Below, in pieces: positions 34,092 through 43,977 of a DNA stretch of 64,000 bases (its first letter is position 1; the number at the start of each line of letters is the position of its first letter). The DNA is taken from NCBI GenBank assembly GCA_039916305.1, contig JBDSLR010000006.1, positions 124,001-188,000 of the forward strand, read 5' to 3'. The position numbers and the translations under genes were made by a program. The notes beneath the pieces are model-generated. The model was not told the origin of the DNA. It saw only the letters and a list, made by a program, of their open reading frames with translations, and ran no database searches. The DNA is from JACMLD01 sp039916305 (GTDB taxonomy: Bacteria > Bacteroidota > Bacteroidia > Chitinophagales > Chitinophagaceae).

Positions 34092-36527
34092 ATGAGAATT
34101 TTATCTGCCCTTTTTTTATTGTTTGCCAGCCATTATTGTATCTGCCAGTCGTCAAAGCCCCTGATAGCAGACAGGGTGCAGCTGCCCAATGGCTGGTCGC
34201 TTACGCCTGCGGGCAAGAGTCTACAGCTGGGCGATTTGCCGCTTAACATAGCCGTATCTGCGAATAAAAAATACATGGCGGTTACCAACAACGGGCAAAG
34301 TGTGCAAAGTCTGCAATTAATAGATCTCAAATCAGAAAAGGTGGTAGACAGCGTGGTAGTTGCCAAAAGCTGGTTTGGGTTAACCTTCAGTGCTGATGAG
34401 AAAAAATTGTACGCTTCCGGCGGTAATGATAACTGGATTTTACAATACGCTATTTCTAAAAACAAGCTGCTGCTGGAAGACAGTATAAAACTGGGCAAAA
34501 AATGGCCGGCAAAAATTTCTCCTGCGGGTATTGTGATTGATGATAAGAAGCGCCTTATGTATGTGGTAACAAAAGAAGACAATTCACTTTATATCGTCAG
34601 TCTGAAAACAAAACAGGTAATAAAGCAATTGCCGTTGGGCGGAGAAGGATATAACTGCGTGTTGTCACCCAATAAAAAAGAACTCTATATCAGCTGCTGG
34701 GGTTGCGATAAAATTTTAATTTTTAATACCGGCAGCGCGGCGTTTACCGGTGAGATAGCGGTAGGCGACAATCCCAATGATCTGTGTTTAAATAAAAAAG
34801 GAAGCTATCTTTTTGTGTCTAATGCCAACGACAACAGTGTTTCAGTTATTAGTATAGCACAAAAGAAAGTGGTAGAAACATTTAATACCGCATTGTATGC
34901 GGATGCACCCAATGGTTCTACTACCAATGGTTTGGCGCTGAGCGCCGATGAAAACAGCCTTTACATTGCAAATGCAGATAACAATTGCCTCGCCGTATAC
35001 GATGTAAGCAAGCCGGGAGTAAGCCGGAGCAAGGGCTTTATACCGGTAGGCTGGTACCCTACCAATGTGAAGGTAATCGGCAAAAAAATTTTTGTAGCCA
35101 ACGGTAAAGGGTTTTCATCGCTTGCCAATCCCTATGGCCCCAATCCAATCCGGCCAAGGGAAGATGTAGAATACCAGGGCGGCGATAAAGCCAAGCCCAT
35201 TGCGGTGCAGTATATTGGCGGCCTGTTCAAAGGCACCATGAGTATTATAGCGCAGCCTTCTGAAAAACAGTTGGGCGTTTATTCATCTGCGGTATACAAA
35301 AATACACCTTATACAAAAGAAAAGGAAAGCATTACATCCGGGGAACCGGGTAACCCCGTACCCATGAAAACAGGCGATGTATCGCCCATCAAATATGTAT
35401 TCTATATCATTAAAGAAAACCGCACGTACGACCAGGTGCTGGGCGATGTAAAAGAGGGGAACGGTGATCCAAAACTTGTCTTGTTTGGTGAAAAAATTAC
35501 GCCCAACCTGCACAAGCTTGCCAAAGAATTTGTATTGCTGGATAATTTTTATGTGGATGCTGAAGTGAGTATGGACGGTCATACCTGGACCACCGCCGCC
35601 TATGCCAATGACTACCTTGAAAAGACATGGCCCACCAGTTATGGCGGCCGCGGGGGCGTATATGACGGAGAAGGTCACCGCCCCATAGCCAATAACAAGA
35701 AAGGTTTTATATGGGATCAATGCAAAAGGGCCGGCATTAGTTACAGAACCTATGGTGAGTTTGCAGACAATGCCAAACCAAATATTGCTGTTTTAAAAGA
35801 TCATCTATGCCCTTATTTTACCGGATGGAATATGAGTGTACGTGATACTACAAGGGTAAACCAGTGGAAACAGGAATTTGACTCATTGCTGGCGGCGGGT
35901 AATGTGCCGCGCTTTAATACGGTCCGCATGGGAAATGATCATACCGAGGGCTTGCGGAAAGGCCGGCCCACACCATTCTCTCATGTGGCAGATAATGATT
36001 TGGCGGTAGGTATGTTCATAGAGCATTTAAGCAAGAGCGCTATCTGGAAACAAAGTGCCGTGTTTGTAATAGAAGATGATGCGCAAAACGGGGCTGACCA
36101 TGTTGATGCGCACCGCAGCACCGCCTACCTGGCCGGGGGCTTTGTAAAAAGAAGTTTTGTGGATCACAGCATGTACTCCACCTCTTCCATGCTGCGTACG
36201 ATAGAATTGATTTTAGGAATGCCGCCCATGAGCCAGTACGATGCGGCCGCTACCCCCATGTGGAATTGTTTTACACCCGCTGCCAACCTGGCGCCATTTG
36301 TGGCGTTGCCATCAAACATAGATCTCATGGAAAAAAATATAGCCATGAATGAATGGCAGCTGCGTTCAGAAAAATTTGATCTGACCAAAGAAGATGCCGT
36401 GCCCGACCTGGAATTTAACCGGGTACTATGGCATGGTTTAAAAGGAAGTAATATACCTTTTCCTGCACCCAAAAGGGCCGCCTTTGTAAAATTGAAAGAA
36501 AGCAAAGACGATGACGATGATGATTAA
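34092..36527 (+). CDS. Exported YncE-type beta-propeller fused to an alkaline-phosphatase-fold phosphoesterase
   Basis: This 811-residue exported protein has a signal peptide (residues 1-19, cleavage near CICQ). Residues about 45-370 form a YncE/cytochrome-D1-like propeller with repeated blades (DKILIFNTGS, NDNSVSVISI, NNCLAVYDVS). Residues about 430-800 are an alkaline-phosphatase-superfamily phosphoesterase. The metal-site phrases are YIIKENRTYDQVLGD (about 437-451), SMDGHTW, MGNDHTEG and VFVIEDDAQNGADHVDAHRS. The tail ends in six aspartates. The layout is known as the bifunctional YncE/alkaline phosphatase type; the substrate has not been established to my knowledge. Single gene, followed 157 bp later by the tricorn-type protease. 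Confidence 0.9.
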   Translation: MRILSALFLLFASHYCICQSSKPLIADRVQLPNGWSLTPAGKSLQLGDLPLNIAVSANKKYMAVTNNGQSVQSLQLIDLKSEKVVDSVVVAKSWFGLTFSADEKKLYASGGNDNWILQYAISKNKLLLEDSIKLGKKWPAKISPAGIVIDDKKRLMYVVTKEDNSLYIVSLKTKQVIKQLPLGGEGYNCVLSPNKKELYISCWGCDKILIFNTGSAAFTGEIAVGDNPNDLCLNKKGSYLFVSNANDNSVSVISIAQKKVVETFNTALYADAPNGSTTNGLALSADENSLYIANADNNCLAVYDVSKPGVSRSKGFIPVGWYPTNVKVIGKKIFVANGKGFSSLANPYGPNPIRPREDVEYQGGDKAKPIAVQYIGGLFKGTMSIIAQPSEKQLGVYSSAVYKNTPYTKEKESITSGEPGNPVPMKTGDVSPIKYVFYIIKENRTYDQVLGDVKEGNGDPKLVLFGEKITPNLHKLAKEFVLLDNFYVDAEVSMDGHTWTTAAYANDYLEKTWPTSYGGRGGVYDGEGHRPIANNKKGFIWDQCKRAGISYRTYGEFADNAKPNIAVLKDHLCPYFTGWNMSVRDTTRVNQWKQEFDSLLAAGNVPRFNTVRMGNDHTEGLRKGRPTPFSHVADNDLAVGMFIEHLSKSAIWKQSAVFVIEDDAQNGADHVDAHRSTAYLAGGFVKRSFVDHSMYSTSSMLRTIELILGMPPMSQYDAAATPMWNCFTPAANLAPFVALPSNIDLMEKNIAMNEWQLRSEKFDLTKEDAVPDLEFNRVLWHGLKGSNIPFPAPKRAAFVKLKESKDDDDDD

Positions 36528-36684
36528 TGTTAGGGTCTGTCCATCCAAACTTGCCTAACGCAGGGGATCGGGAGGAGATACATTATTGCGCTGTCAATGC
36601 ATCCCATAAACACCCTCTGCCGCTACTGTATTTTTTTCTGTTTTACAGCCATGATGCTGTACATTCAAGCTATAAAATACTGAT

Positions 36685-39600
36685 ATGCGAAAATTGTTGC
36701 TGCTCCCTGGTACGATCCTTTTTATATTGAATACCATTGCTGCCCAGGAAACCCTCTTACTCAGATCCCCGTCTGTGAGTAATGACAAAATTGCGTTTGC
36801 CTACGCCAGTGATATCTGGACTGTCAATAAAGATGGCAGTGACCCGCAACGCCTCACGGTAAACAAGGATGTTGAATTTGAGCCCAGCATCTCTCCGGAC
36901 GGGAAATGGGTGGCCTTCAGCGGCAACTACGACGGCAATATTGATGTTTTTGTGGTGCCGGTAAACGGTGGTATGCCCAAAAGATTAACCTGGCACCCGG
37001 CGCAGGAAATTGTGCGGGGCTGGAATGGCAACAAGATAATCTTTGCTTCTTCAAAAGCGTCGTTTTCAGGCCGCTACCTCCGCTTGTTTCAGTTGGATGC
37101 AACTACCGGGCAGGAAGAACCGCTTTCTTTACCGGAAGCACATCAGGGCAGCTTCTCAGCAGATGGCAAATACATCGCCTATATAAAAAATCCCGACCCA
37201 GCAGAAAAAGCCGGCGTATACCGCCCGTTTAAGTTATACCGCGGTGGTAATATGCCCAAGATATGGATCTTTAATACCGCCAATAACGAAACCGTAGAGA
37301 TACCTTCCGGGGGCGCCAATAATACAAAGCCGGTATGGGTAGCCAATACCATTTATTTTTTATCTGACCGGGATAATAAAAATACCAATGTATATAAATA
37401 CGACGTAGCATCGAAAAAAATTGATAAGGTAACCAGCTATACAGATTATGCAGTAAAATCTTTATTCAGCAACGGCAGGGAATTATCTTATGAACAGGCC
37501 GGGAAAATATTTTTGCTCAACCCTGCCAATGGCCAGTCAAAACAAATACCTGTCAGCACCAGTGAAGATAATCCATCACTGCGGCCACATTATGTAAATG
37601 CCGGCAATAGCATCCGCGGCTATAATATTTCACCTACAGGGGTAAGGGCAGTTTTTGAAGCAAGGGGCGAAATATTTACAATACCGCTGGAAAAAGGCGA
37701 TGCAAGAAACCTAACCAATTCGGCAGGGGCAAATGACAGAAGCCCGGCGTGGAGCCCCGATGGAAAATACATAACATGGTTCAGTGATGAAGGCGGTGAA
37801 TACCAGTTGAAATTAAAAGATCAGAAAGGGGAACAACCGGCCATTACTATAAAACTGGATGCAGAAGATTTTTATTATAACCCGGTATGGAGCCCCGACA
37901 GCAAGAAGATTTTATACAATAACAAACACCTGCAATTATTTTACATTGATATTAACGACAAGAAACCGGTAAAAATTGATGCAGATACCTATGACCGCCC
38001 GGACGCTTCTTTTGATGCATCGTGGAGCCCGGACAGTAAGTGGATAGTGTACAATAAAAAATTGAAAAATAGCCTGCGGGCCATTCATGTATTTGAACTG
38101 GCGGCTAATAAGTCGACGCAACTTACCGATGGCAGAAGTGAAGCGGCCAGCCCGGCTTTCAGCCGGGATGGCAAATACATATTTTTTACTGCCAGTACCA
38201 ATTATGGACGATCAGTAGGTTGGCTGGACATGAGTTCGTTTGAAGTTCCGGTGGTAAATAATATTTATGCCATTGTACTGTCTAAAAACACACCCTCTCT
38301 GCTGGCACCGGAAAGTGATGAGGAATCAGTAAAACCTGATACAACTGCAAAGCCAGTAGCAGATGCAAAAACAAAACCCGCAGCCGAAGCACCTAAACCG
38401 GAAACAGGTATTAAAAGTATAGTTATTGATTGGGAAGGTATTCAGCAGCGGATTATTGCTTTATCACTGCCGGCTTCCAACTACTATAATCTAAGCGGAA
38501 TGGCAGATGGAAAACTATATTACATAGCTGCAAACGCCGCGGGCGATGCCATTCTGAACAGCTATGATATTGCTAAAAGAAAAAGTGAAGCGGTTTTTGA
38601 TAATATCGGGGATTATGTGATCAGTGCAGATGGTAAAAAAATATTATATACTGCCATGGGGTCGTATGGCATCGCGCCAGCAGGCGCAAAAATTGCTATG
38701 GGCGCTGGTAAATTAAATACTTCCAATCTCTCAGTCTTAACTGATCCCAAAAAAGAGTGGAAGCAAATGTTTGATGAATTGTGGCGGATAGAACGCGATT
38801 TTTTTTATGTGGAGAACATGCATGGTGCCAACTGGAAAGCCATTAAAACAAAGTATGAAAAATTTCTTCCCTACGTGGGCCACCGTGACGACCTGAATTA
38901 CCTGTTTAACGATATGATGGCCGAATTGGTAATTGGTCATAATTATGTTGGCAACGGCGACTACCCGGAACAGGTAGCCGTAAATGTGGGCTTGCTGGGT
39001 GCAGACTATGAAATAAGCAACGGCATGTACCGGTTTAAGAAAATTTACACCGGCCTTAGCTGGAACCCAGGTTTTAAAGCACCGCTTGCACAGGCGGGTA
39101 TTGCAGTAAAAGAAGGAGAATACCTGGTTGCCGTAAACGGGATACCGCTTGATGCACAAACAAATGTTTACAGTGTATTTCAAAATATGGCGGGCAAGCA
39201 AACCAGGATTAGCGTTAATACTACCGCGTCTTTAAGCGGTGCCCGCGAAATAACCGTAGTGCCGGTGGCTACTGAAAGTAACCTTCGGTTAATGGATTGG
39301 GTAGAAGGCAACCGCAAAAAAGTGGATGATCTGAGCGGGGGCCGTGTTGCATATGTGTATATGCCCAATACTGGCGGTGATGGGTATACGTTTTTCAACA
39401 GGTATTATTTTTCGCAGCTGGACAAGGATGCGGTAATTGTAGACGACCGGTTTAATGGTGGCGGCTCGGCAGCTGATTATGTGATTGATCTATTAAGCAG
39501 AACGGTTACCAACTACTGGAAAAACCGCGATGGTGAAATCATGAAAACACCAGAGGGTGTTATTGACGGGCCAAAAGCCATGATAACAAATGAATATGCG

Positions 39601-39942
39601 GCCTCCGGCGGAGATTTAATGCCGTATATGTTCAAACTTAAAAAAGTGGGCACCCTGGTTGGTACCAGGACAATGGGTATACTGGTGGGTATTTACAATT
39701 ACCCGGTACTGATGGATGGCGGTACCATGACGGCGCCGCGACTGGGTATTTTTAGCAAAGAAGGGAAATGGGTGGTGGAGAATGAAGGTATCAGTCCCGA
39801 TGTAGAAGTAGAGATGATGCCCAAAGACGTGATTGCCGGAAAAGATCCACAACTGGAAAAAGCCGTAGATGTATTGATGAAACAGCTTACACCACGCAAA
39901 GAAATAAAGGCACCCAAAGATCCGGTGCGGGTAGCAGATTGA
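36685..39942 (+). CDS. Tricorn-type S41 family peptidase
   Basis: This 1085-residue exported serine protease homologue has a signal peptide (1-20, cleavage after IAA). Two propeller regions made of WD40/PD40 repeats (about 25-300 and about 310-520, with repeated SPDGKWVAF, SPDGKYITW, SPDSKKILY) precede a Lys/Pro-rich linker (about 545-575). The tricorn core, a PDZ domain (about 790-870) and the S41 catalytic domain (about 880-1060) follow. The S41 domain shows DDRFNGGGSAADY and the nucleophile segment TNEYAASGGDLMPY (about 968-981). Archaeal tricorn degrades oligopeptides; the periplasmic homologues of Bacteroidota probably do the same for imported or misfolded peptides. Single gene. Confidence 0.93.
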   Translation: MRKLLLLPGTILFILNTIAAQETLLLRSPSVSNDKIAFAYASDIWTVNKDGSDPQRLTVNKDVEFEPSISPDGKWVAFSGNYDGNIDVFVVPVNGGMPKRLTWHPAQEIVRGWNGNKIIFASSKASFSGRYLRLFQLDATTGQEEPLSLPEAHQGSFSADGKYIAYIKNPDPAEKAGVYRPFKLYRGGNMPKIWIFNTANNETVEIPSGGANNTKPVWVANTIYFLSDRDNKNTNVYKYDVASKKIDKVTSYTDYAVKSLFSNGRELSYEQAGKIFLLNPANGQSKQIPVSTSEDNPSLRPHYVNAGNSIRGYNISPTGVRAVFEARGEIFTIPLEKGDARNLTNSAGANDRSPAWSPDGKYITWFSDEGGEYQLKLKDQKGEQPAITIKLDAEDFYYNPVWSPDSKKILYNNKHLQLFYIDINDKKPVKIDADTYDRPDASFDASWSPDSKWIVYNKKLKNSLRAIHVFELAANKSTQLTDGRSEAASPAFSRDGKYIFFTASTNYGRSVGWLDMSSFEVPVVNNIYAIVLSKNTPSLLAPESDEESVKPDTTAKPVADAKTKPAAEAPKPETGIKSIVIDWEGIQQRIIALSLPASNYYNLSGMADGKLYYIAANAAGDAILNSYDIAKRKSEAVFDNIGDYVISADGKKILYTAMGSYGIAPAGAKIAMGAGKLNTSNLSVLTDPKKEWKQMFDELWRIERDFFYVENMHGANWKAIKTKYEKFLPYVGHRDDLNYLFNDMMAELVIGHNYVGNGDYPEQVAVNVGLLGADYEISNGMYRFKKIYTGLSWNPGFKAPLAQAGIAVKEGEYLVAVNGIPLDAQTNVYSVFQNMAGKQTRISVNTTASLSGAREITVVPVATESNLRLMDWVEGNRKKVDDLSGGRVAYVYMPNTGGDGYTFFNRYYFSQLDKDAVIVDDRFNGGGSAADYVIDLLSRTVTNYWKNRDGEIMKTPEGVIDGPKAMITNEYAASGGDLMPYMFKLKKVGTLVGTRTMGILVGIYNYPVLMDGGTMTAPRLGIFSKEGKWVVENEGISPDVEVEMMPKDVIAGKDPQLEKAVDVLMKQLTPRKEIKAPKDPVRVAD

Positions 39943-39964
39943 TGTTTTGAATGCAAGTTATTGT

Positions 39965-40055
39965 GAATTTGGAATGGAGATTTTCGGCTATCAGATTCAA
40001 AAAAGGCAATCCTGATTAATTGGTGCATTGGTCATTAAGTCTCCATTCCAGATTC
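39965..40055. repeat. Inverted heptad-type element between convergent genes
   Basis: Arms at 39965-39983 (GAATTTG, GAATGGA, GATTT) and 40037-40055 (on the other strand GAATCTG, GAATGGA, GACTT) match at 17 of 19 positions. They enclose about 53 bases. The element lies in the gap between the tricorn-type and DinB genes and may act as a transcription end for both. Confidence 0.65.
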
Positions 40056-40066
40056 CTGATTGCAAT

Positions 40067-40546
40067 TCAGGCAACAAGGAACTTGCTCACATACGCTACC
40101 TGCCCGAGGTGATAAACATTGTGCTGTATCAATCCATTCAGTAGAAACCGGAAATTGTATTTGCGGTAGTCTACTGCTTCTTCCAGGAAGGCATCATCTC
40201 TTGTTTGCAGCAGTTCAATGATGGCTGTATGGGCTGCTTTTAATTCGGTTACTCCTTTTTTCCAGGTATGCTCAACCGGATCGATAGGGCGCCAGTCCAA
40301 TGCTTCAAAGGCAGCCATGGCCTCATCTGATAGCTGTTCTTTTTCAATTCTATTTTTCGTAAACATCGCCCAGGTAACCATGTGATACAAAAGATCTGCC
40401 AATGAATGCCCGGAACCATTTGGTTTTGTATACACGGTGGCTTCATCTGTCTCTTCCAGGATGGCGTAAACGGTTCTGCCATACCAGGGCTGGCCGTCCA
40501 GGGTGTTTTGCAGCGAAGTGATGATGTATTGAATTTCCTTATTCAT
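40067..40546 (-). CDS. DinB-family four-helix protein
   Basis: This 159-residue cytosolic protein has the DinB/YfiT four-helix-bundle fold. Two of the three metal-binding histidines are seen in the SLADLLYHMVTW helix (about 46-57) and in LIQHNVYHLGQVAYVSKFL near the C-terminus. Family members bind a divalent metal and some act as thiol (bacillithiol, mycothiol) S-transferases, but Bacteroidota members are mostly uncharacterised. It is a single gene, converging on the tricorn-type gene and following carB, whose terminator separates the two. Confidence 0.88.
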   Translation of the reverse strand: MNKEIQYIITSLQNTLDGQPWYGRTVYAILEETDEATVYTKPNGSGHSLADLLYHMVTWAMFTKNRIEKEQLSDEAMAAFEALDWRPIDPVEHTWKKGVTELKAAHTAIIELLQTRDDAFLEEAVDYRKYNFRFLLNGLIQHNVYHLGQVAYVSKFLVA

Positions 40547-40593
40547 AAAGGAAAGTTACAGAAACCGGCTTGTAATTTTCTCCCTTATAGCAA

Positions 40594-40625
40594 AAAAATA
40601 GCCGACTGTTGTGGCCGGCTATTTT
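40594..40625 (-). terminator. carB terminator
   Basis: AAAATAGCCG and CGGCTATTTT form a 10-bp stem. On the - strand the hairpin is followed by a T-run (complement of the A7 at 40592-40598). It lies 17 bp after the carB stop codon. Confidence 0.8.
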
Positions 40626-40641
40626 AAAATATAAGTTGAAC

Positions 40642-43497
40642 CTATTTGCTCAGGTACATACTTCTGTCTTTGTACAACTGCCTGAAATAAGGATCCCGTA
40701 AATCTTTTATGAAGCGGATGGCTTCACCGGTACTTTTCATTTCTGGTCCCAGTTCTTTATTTACACCCGGAAACTTATTGAAACTGAATACAGGTTCTTT
40801 GATGGCAAAACCAACCAGTTTCTTTTCAAAAGTGAAATCTTTCAATTTTGCAGCGCCAATCATTACTTTGGTTGCTACGTTGAGATAAGGTATCTGGTAG
40901 GCTTTCGCAATAAATGGCGTAGTACGGGATGCACGCGGATTGGCTTCAATTACAAATACATTGCTGTCTTTAATGGCAAACTGTATATTGATCAGGCCCT
41001 TTATATTCAATGCCCTGGCAATTTTCTCCGCATATTCTTCCATGGTATGCACTACCAGCGGCGTAAGGTTAAACTGCGGCAATACGGCATTGCTGTCTCC
41101 GCTGTGTATACCAGCCGGTTCAATATGCTCCATTACACCCATTACATGAAAATCTTCTCCGTCAAAAATGCCATCTATCTCAGCTTCCTGACAGCGGTCA
41201 AGAAAATGGTCTACCAGTATTTTATTGCCGGGTAAATGTTTCAGCAGGCTTACTACGGCGCTTTCCACTTCATCATCATTGATTACAATGCGCATTCTTT
41301 GTCCGCCCAGTACATAGCTGGGACGCACCAAAACCGGGTAGCCCACACGGTTAGCTACTTCCACAGCTTCATCCACCGTTTCAGCGGTTCCGTAAGATGG
41401 GTAAGGGATGTCGAGGTCTTTAAGCATGTCACTGAAGCGGCCACGGTCTTCGGCAATATCCATGCTGTCGTACGAAGTACCAATAATTTTAATACCTTTT
41501 TTATGCAGGCGCTCTGCCAGTTTCAAAGCGGTTTGTCCGCCGAGTTGCACAATAACACCTTCTGGTTTCTCGTGTTCAATGATTTCCCAAAGGTGCTCCC
41601 AGTAAACAGGTTCAAAGTAAAGTTTATCAGCCATGTCAAAATCTGTGGACACTGTTTCGGGGTTACAATTGACCATGATGGATTCGTAACCACATTCTTT
41701 AATAGCCAGCAATCCGTGTACACAGCAGTAATCAAATTCAATACCCTGGCCAATGCGGTTGGGACCTGAACCGAGTACAATGATTTTTTTCTTATCCGTT
41801 ACCTTGCTTTCGTTGACCGCTTTTTTTGCAACAGCGCCCGGTGCGATGGAACCAGCCTCAAAAGTAGAATAGAAATAAGGCGTTTTTGCTTCAAACTCAG
41901 CACTGCAGGTATCTACCATTTTAAACACCCGGGTAATACCAGCTGCTTTTCTTTTTTCGTACACCGCATCTTCTGTGCTGTCATTCATTATCTTGGAAAT
42001 CTGCTCATCTCCAAAACCGTGGCGCTTTGCTTTTTCCAGCAGTTCAAGCGGTAATGTTTCTAATTTATAATGGGCAATTTCTTTTTCAATATCGCAGATA
42101 AGTTTTATCTGGTTAAGGAACCAGCGGTCAATGCCATTGGTTGCTTTTGAGATGGTGCCTACCGATACACCCAGCATGAGGGCATCCTTGATGCGGAAGA
42201 TGCGATCCCATTTTGGGGTCTTGAGGTATTCAATCAACTCTTCTGCGTGCATCTGGCTTTTACCGTAATAACCCAGTCCTACAGCATTGTTCTCCAAACT
42301 CTGACAGGCTTTTTGAACGGCTTCGGTAAAACTTCTGCCAATTGACATCACTTCGCCTACACTTTTCATTTGCAGGCCCAGGGTATCATTGGCGCCTTTG
42401 AATTTATCAAAGTTCCAGCGCGGCATTTTTACAATAACATAATCCAGTGCCGGTTCAAAATAAGCCGAAGTATTTTTGGTAATCTGGTTCTCCAGTTCAT
42501 CCAGGAAATACCCGATGGCCAGTTTAGCAGCAATTTTGGCAATGGGGTAACCGGTTGCTTTGGAAGCCAGTGCAGAAGAACGGCTTACCCGGGGGTTGAT
42601 TTCAATAGCAATAATTTCTTCTGTATTGGGGTTAAGGGCAAACTGGACGTTGCAGCCGCCGGCAAAATTGCCCAGGTCGCGCATCATGCGGATGGCTGTG
42701 TTGCGCATCAGCTGAAAAGCCGTATCGCTTAGCGTCATAGCTGGTGCCACTGTTATAGAATCACCGGTATGAACGCCCATCGGGTCAAAGTTCTCTACGG
42801 TGCAAATAATAACTACATTGTCGTTGGCGTCCCTTAACAATTCAAGCTCAAATTCTTTCCAGCCCAGTACTGCTTTTTCTACCAGTACTTCATGGATAGG
42901 GGAGGCCTGCAAGCCGCGGTTAAGGGCTTCGTCAAGATCATCTTTATCGTGTACAAAGCCACCGCCTGTACCGCCCAGGGTGAACGAGGGGCGTATTACG
43001 AGCGGGAAGCCGATTTCCTGGGCAAATTCTTTTCCTTCCAAAAAGGAATTGGCTGTTTTAGCAGTAGCCACCGGCACGCCCATTTGAATCATCCACTGGC
43101 GGAATTTCTCGCGGTCTTCTGCCTTATCAATTGCTTTAATGTCCACTCCAATGAGGCGTACATTGTATTTGTCCCAGATGCCGAGGTCTTCCGCTTCTTT
43201 GGCCAGGTTAAGTGCAGTTTGACCACCCATGGTAGGCAATACGGCATCAATATCATTTTCTTCCAGAATCTGTTCAATACTTTCAGCGGTAAGGGGCAAA
43301 AGGTAGACGCGGTCGGCCATCATCGGGTCGGTCATAATGGTGGCCGGGTTGCTGTTAATAAGTATCACTTTAATCCCTTCCTCCCGCAGACTGCGGGCAG
43401 CCTGGGTTCCGGAATAATCAAACTCACAGGCCTGGCCAATAATGATGGGGCCAGAGCCAATAATAAGAACTGAACGTATAGAAGTATCTTTTGGCAT
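40642..43497 (-). CDS. carB: Carbamoyl-phosphate synthase large subunit lacking the allosteric domain
   Basis: This 951-residue large subunit makes carbamoyl phosphate from bicarbonate, ATP and ammonia for pyrimidine and arginine synthesis. Two ATP-grasp halves are visible. The first spans about 1-400 with VLIIGSGPIIIGQACEFDYSG. The second spans about 565-950 with IVLGSGPNRIGQGIEFDYCC. Between them is the oligomerisation region. The protein ends about 25 residues after EMKSTGEAIRF, where E. coli CarB (1073 residues) goes on to a C-terminal MGS domain that binds UMP, IMP and ornithine. That regulatory domain is missing, with a normal stop codon and terminator, so this is not a truncation by mutation. 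Shortened CarB proteins are, as far as I recall, common in this part of Bacteroidota. carA is not in the window. Confidence 0.95.
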   Translation of the reverse strand: MPKDTSIRSVLIIGSGPIIIGQACEFDYSGTQAARSLREEGIKVILINSNPATIMTDPMMADRVYLLPLTAESIEQILEENDIDAVLPTMGGQTALNLAKEAEDLGIWDKYNVRLIGVDIKAIDKAEDREKFRQWMIQMGVPVATAKTANSFLEGKEFAQEIGFPLVIRPSFTLGGTGGGFVHDKDDLDEALNRGLQASPIHEVLVEKAVLGWKEFELELLRDANDNVVIICTVENFDPMGVHTGDSITVAPAMTLSDTAFQLMRNTAIRMMRDLGNFAGGCNVQFALNPNTEEIIAIEINPRVSRSSALASKATGYPIAKIAAKLAIGYFLDELENQITKNTSAYFEPALDYVIVKMPRWNFDKFKGANDTLGLQMKSVGEVMSIGRSFTEAVQKACQSLENNAVGLGYYGKSQMHAEELIEYLKTPKWDRIFRIKDALMLGVSVGTISKATNGIDRWFLNQIKLICDIEKEIAHYKLETLPLELLEKAKRHGFGDEQISKIMNDSTEDAVYEKRKAAGITRVFKMVDTCSAEFEAKTPYFYSTFEAGSIAPGAVAKKAVNESKVTDKKKIIVLGSGPNRIGQGIEFDYCCVHGLLAIKECGYESIMVNCNPETVSTDFDMADKLYFEPVYWEHLWEIIEHEKPEGVIVQLGGQTALKLAERLHKKGIKIIGTSYDSMDIAEDRGRFSDMLKDLDIPYPSYGTAETVDEAVEVANRVGYPVLVRPSYVLGGQRMRIVINDDEVESAVVSLLKHLPGNKILVDHFLDRCQEAEIDGIFDGEDFHVMGVMEHIEPAGIHSGDSNAVLPQFNLTPLVVHTMEEYAEKIARALNIKGLINIQFAIKDSNVFVIEANPRASRTTPFIAKAYQIPYLNVATKVMIGAAKLKDFTFEKKLVGFAIKEPVFSFNKFPGVNKELGPEMKSTGEAIRFIKDLRDPYFRQLYKDRSMYLSK

Positions 43498-43565
43498 ATA
43501 TGTGTTAATTCGTTTGTATTAACGCCCCTCCTTGGTAGAGGTTTGGAGAGGTTAAACAAATTGCG

Positions 43566-43573
43566 CAAAAGTA
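43566..43573 (-). promoter_or_regulatory. Predicted -7 element of carB
   Basis: On the - strand TACTTTTG followed by C matches TAnnTTTG, and would give a leader of about 60 bases to the ATG at 43497. The -33 element is weak. Confidence 0.45.
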
Positions 43574-43977
43574 AGGGACTGAAAGAAAATATGGCGGTAT
43601 TTTTTTACCCCCTGCCCCGTTGCGCGGGTGACGAAGATTGATCCCCTTGCTTTCCGCCTGGAATTCATTCATTAACAGGTGCTGAAATGAAATAAAAAAT
43701 CAAATTTAAATTAAATTAGAGTTTGAGGGAAATCGTTAGTATCAGATATGCGTTTTAAGAGGCTACAGCAACAAATTCAAAATCTCCTTCATGAAATGAA
43801 TAGCGGGCTGGCGGCAGTGAAGTTTATACCGAAATGTTTATCGCAAAAAAAACCGGCCATGCAGGCCGGGCAAATTTTATTGAAAAGGTTAAGTCTTTAA
43901 AAGGAGAAAGAAATAGTAGGATACGGCTAATCACCTCAGGCCAGCCTAACAGGTCTATCCGGGTGCAGGTACAGGTA
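43574..43977. other. Intergenic region between carB and a small exported protein gene
   Basis: Nothing firmly coding is seen. A 50-codon + strand frame (43748-43900) begins MRFKRLQQQ but runs straight through the GC-rich hairpin at 43853-43869, so I consider it chance. A - strand terminator lies inside; the rest shows no repeat or RNA gene that I can recognise. Confidence 0.3.
43853..43869 (-). terminator. Probable terminator of the small exported protein gene
   Basis: CCGGCC and GGCCGG form a 6-bp GC stem around ATGCA. On the - strand the hairpin is followed by a T8 run (complement of 43845-43852). It lies about 110 bp downstream of the small gene at 43978-44193. Confidence 0.65.

Noticed and set aside
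43748..43900. A 50-codon + strand frame upstream of carB
   Set aside because: It runs through a GC hairpin that works as a terminator for the opposite strand and shows no recognisable protein features.
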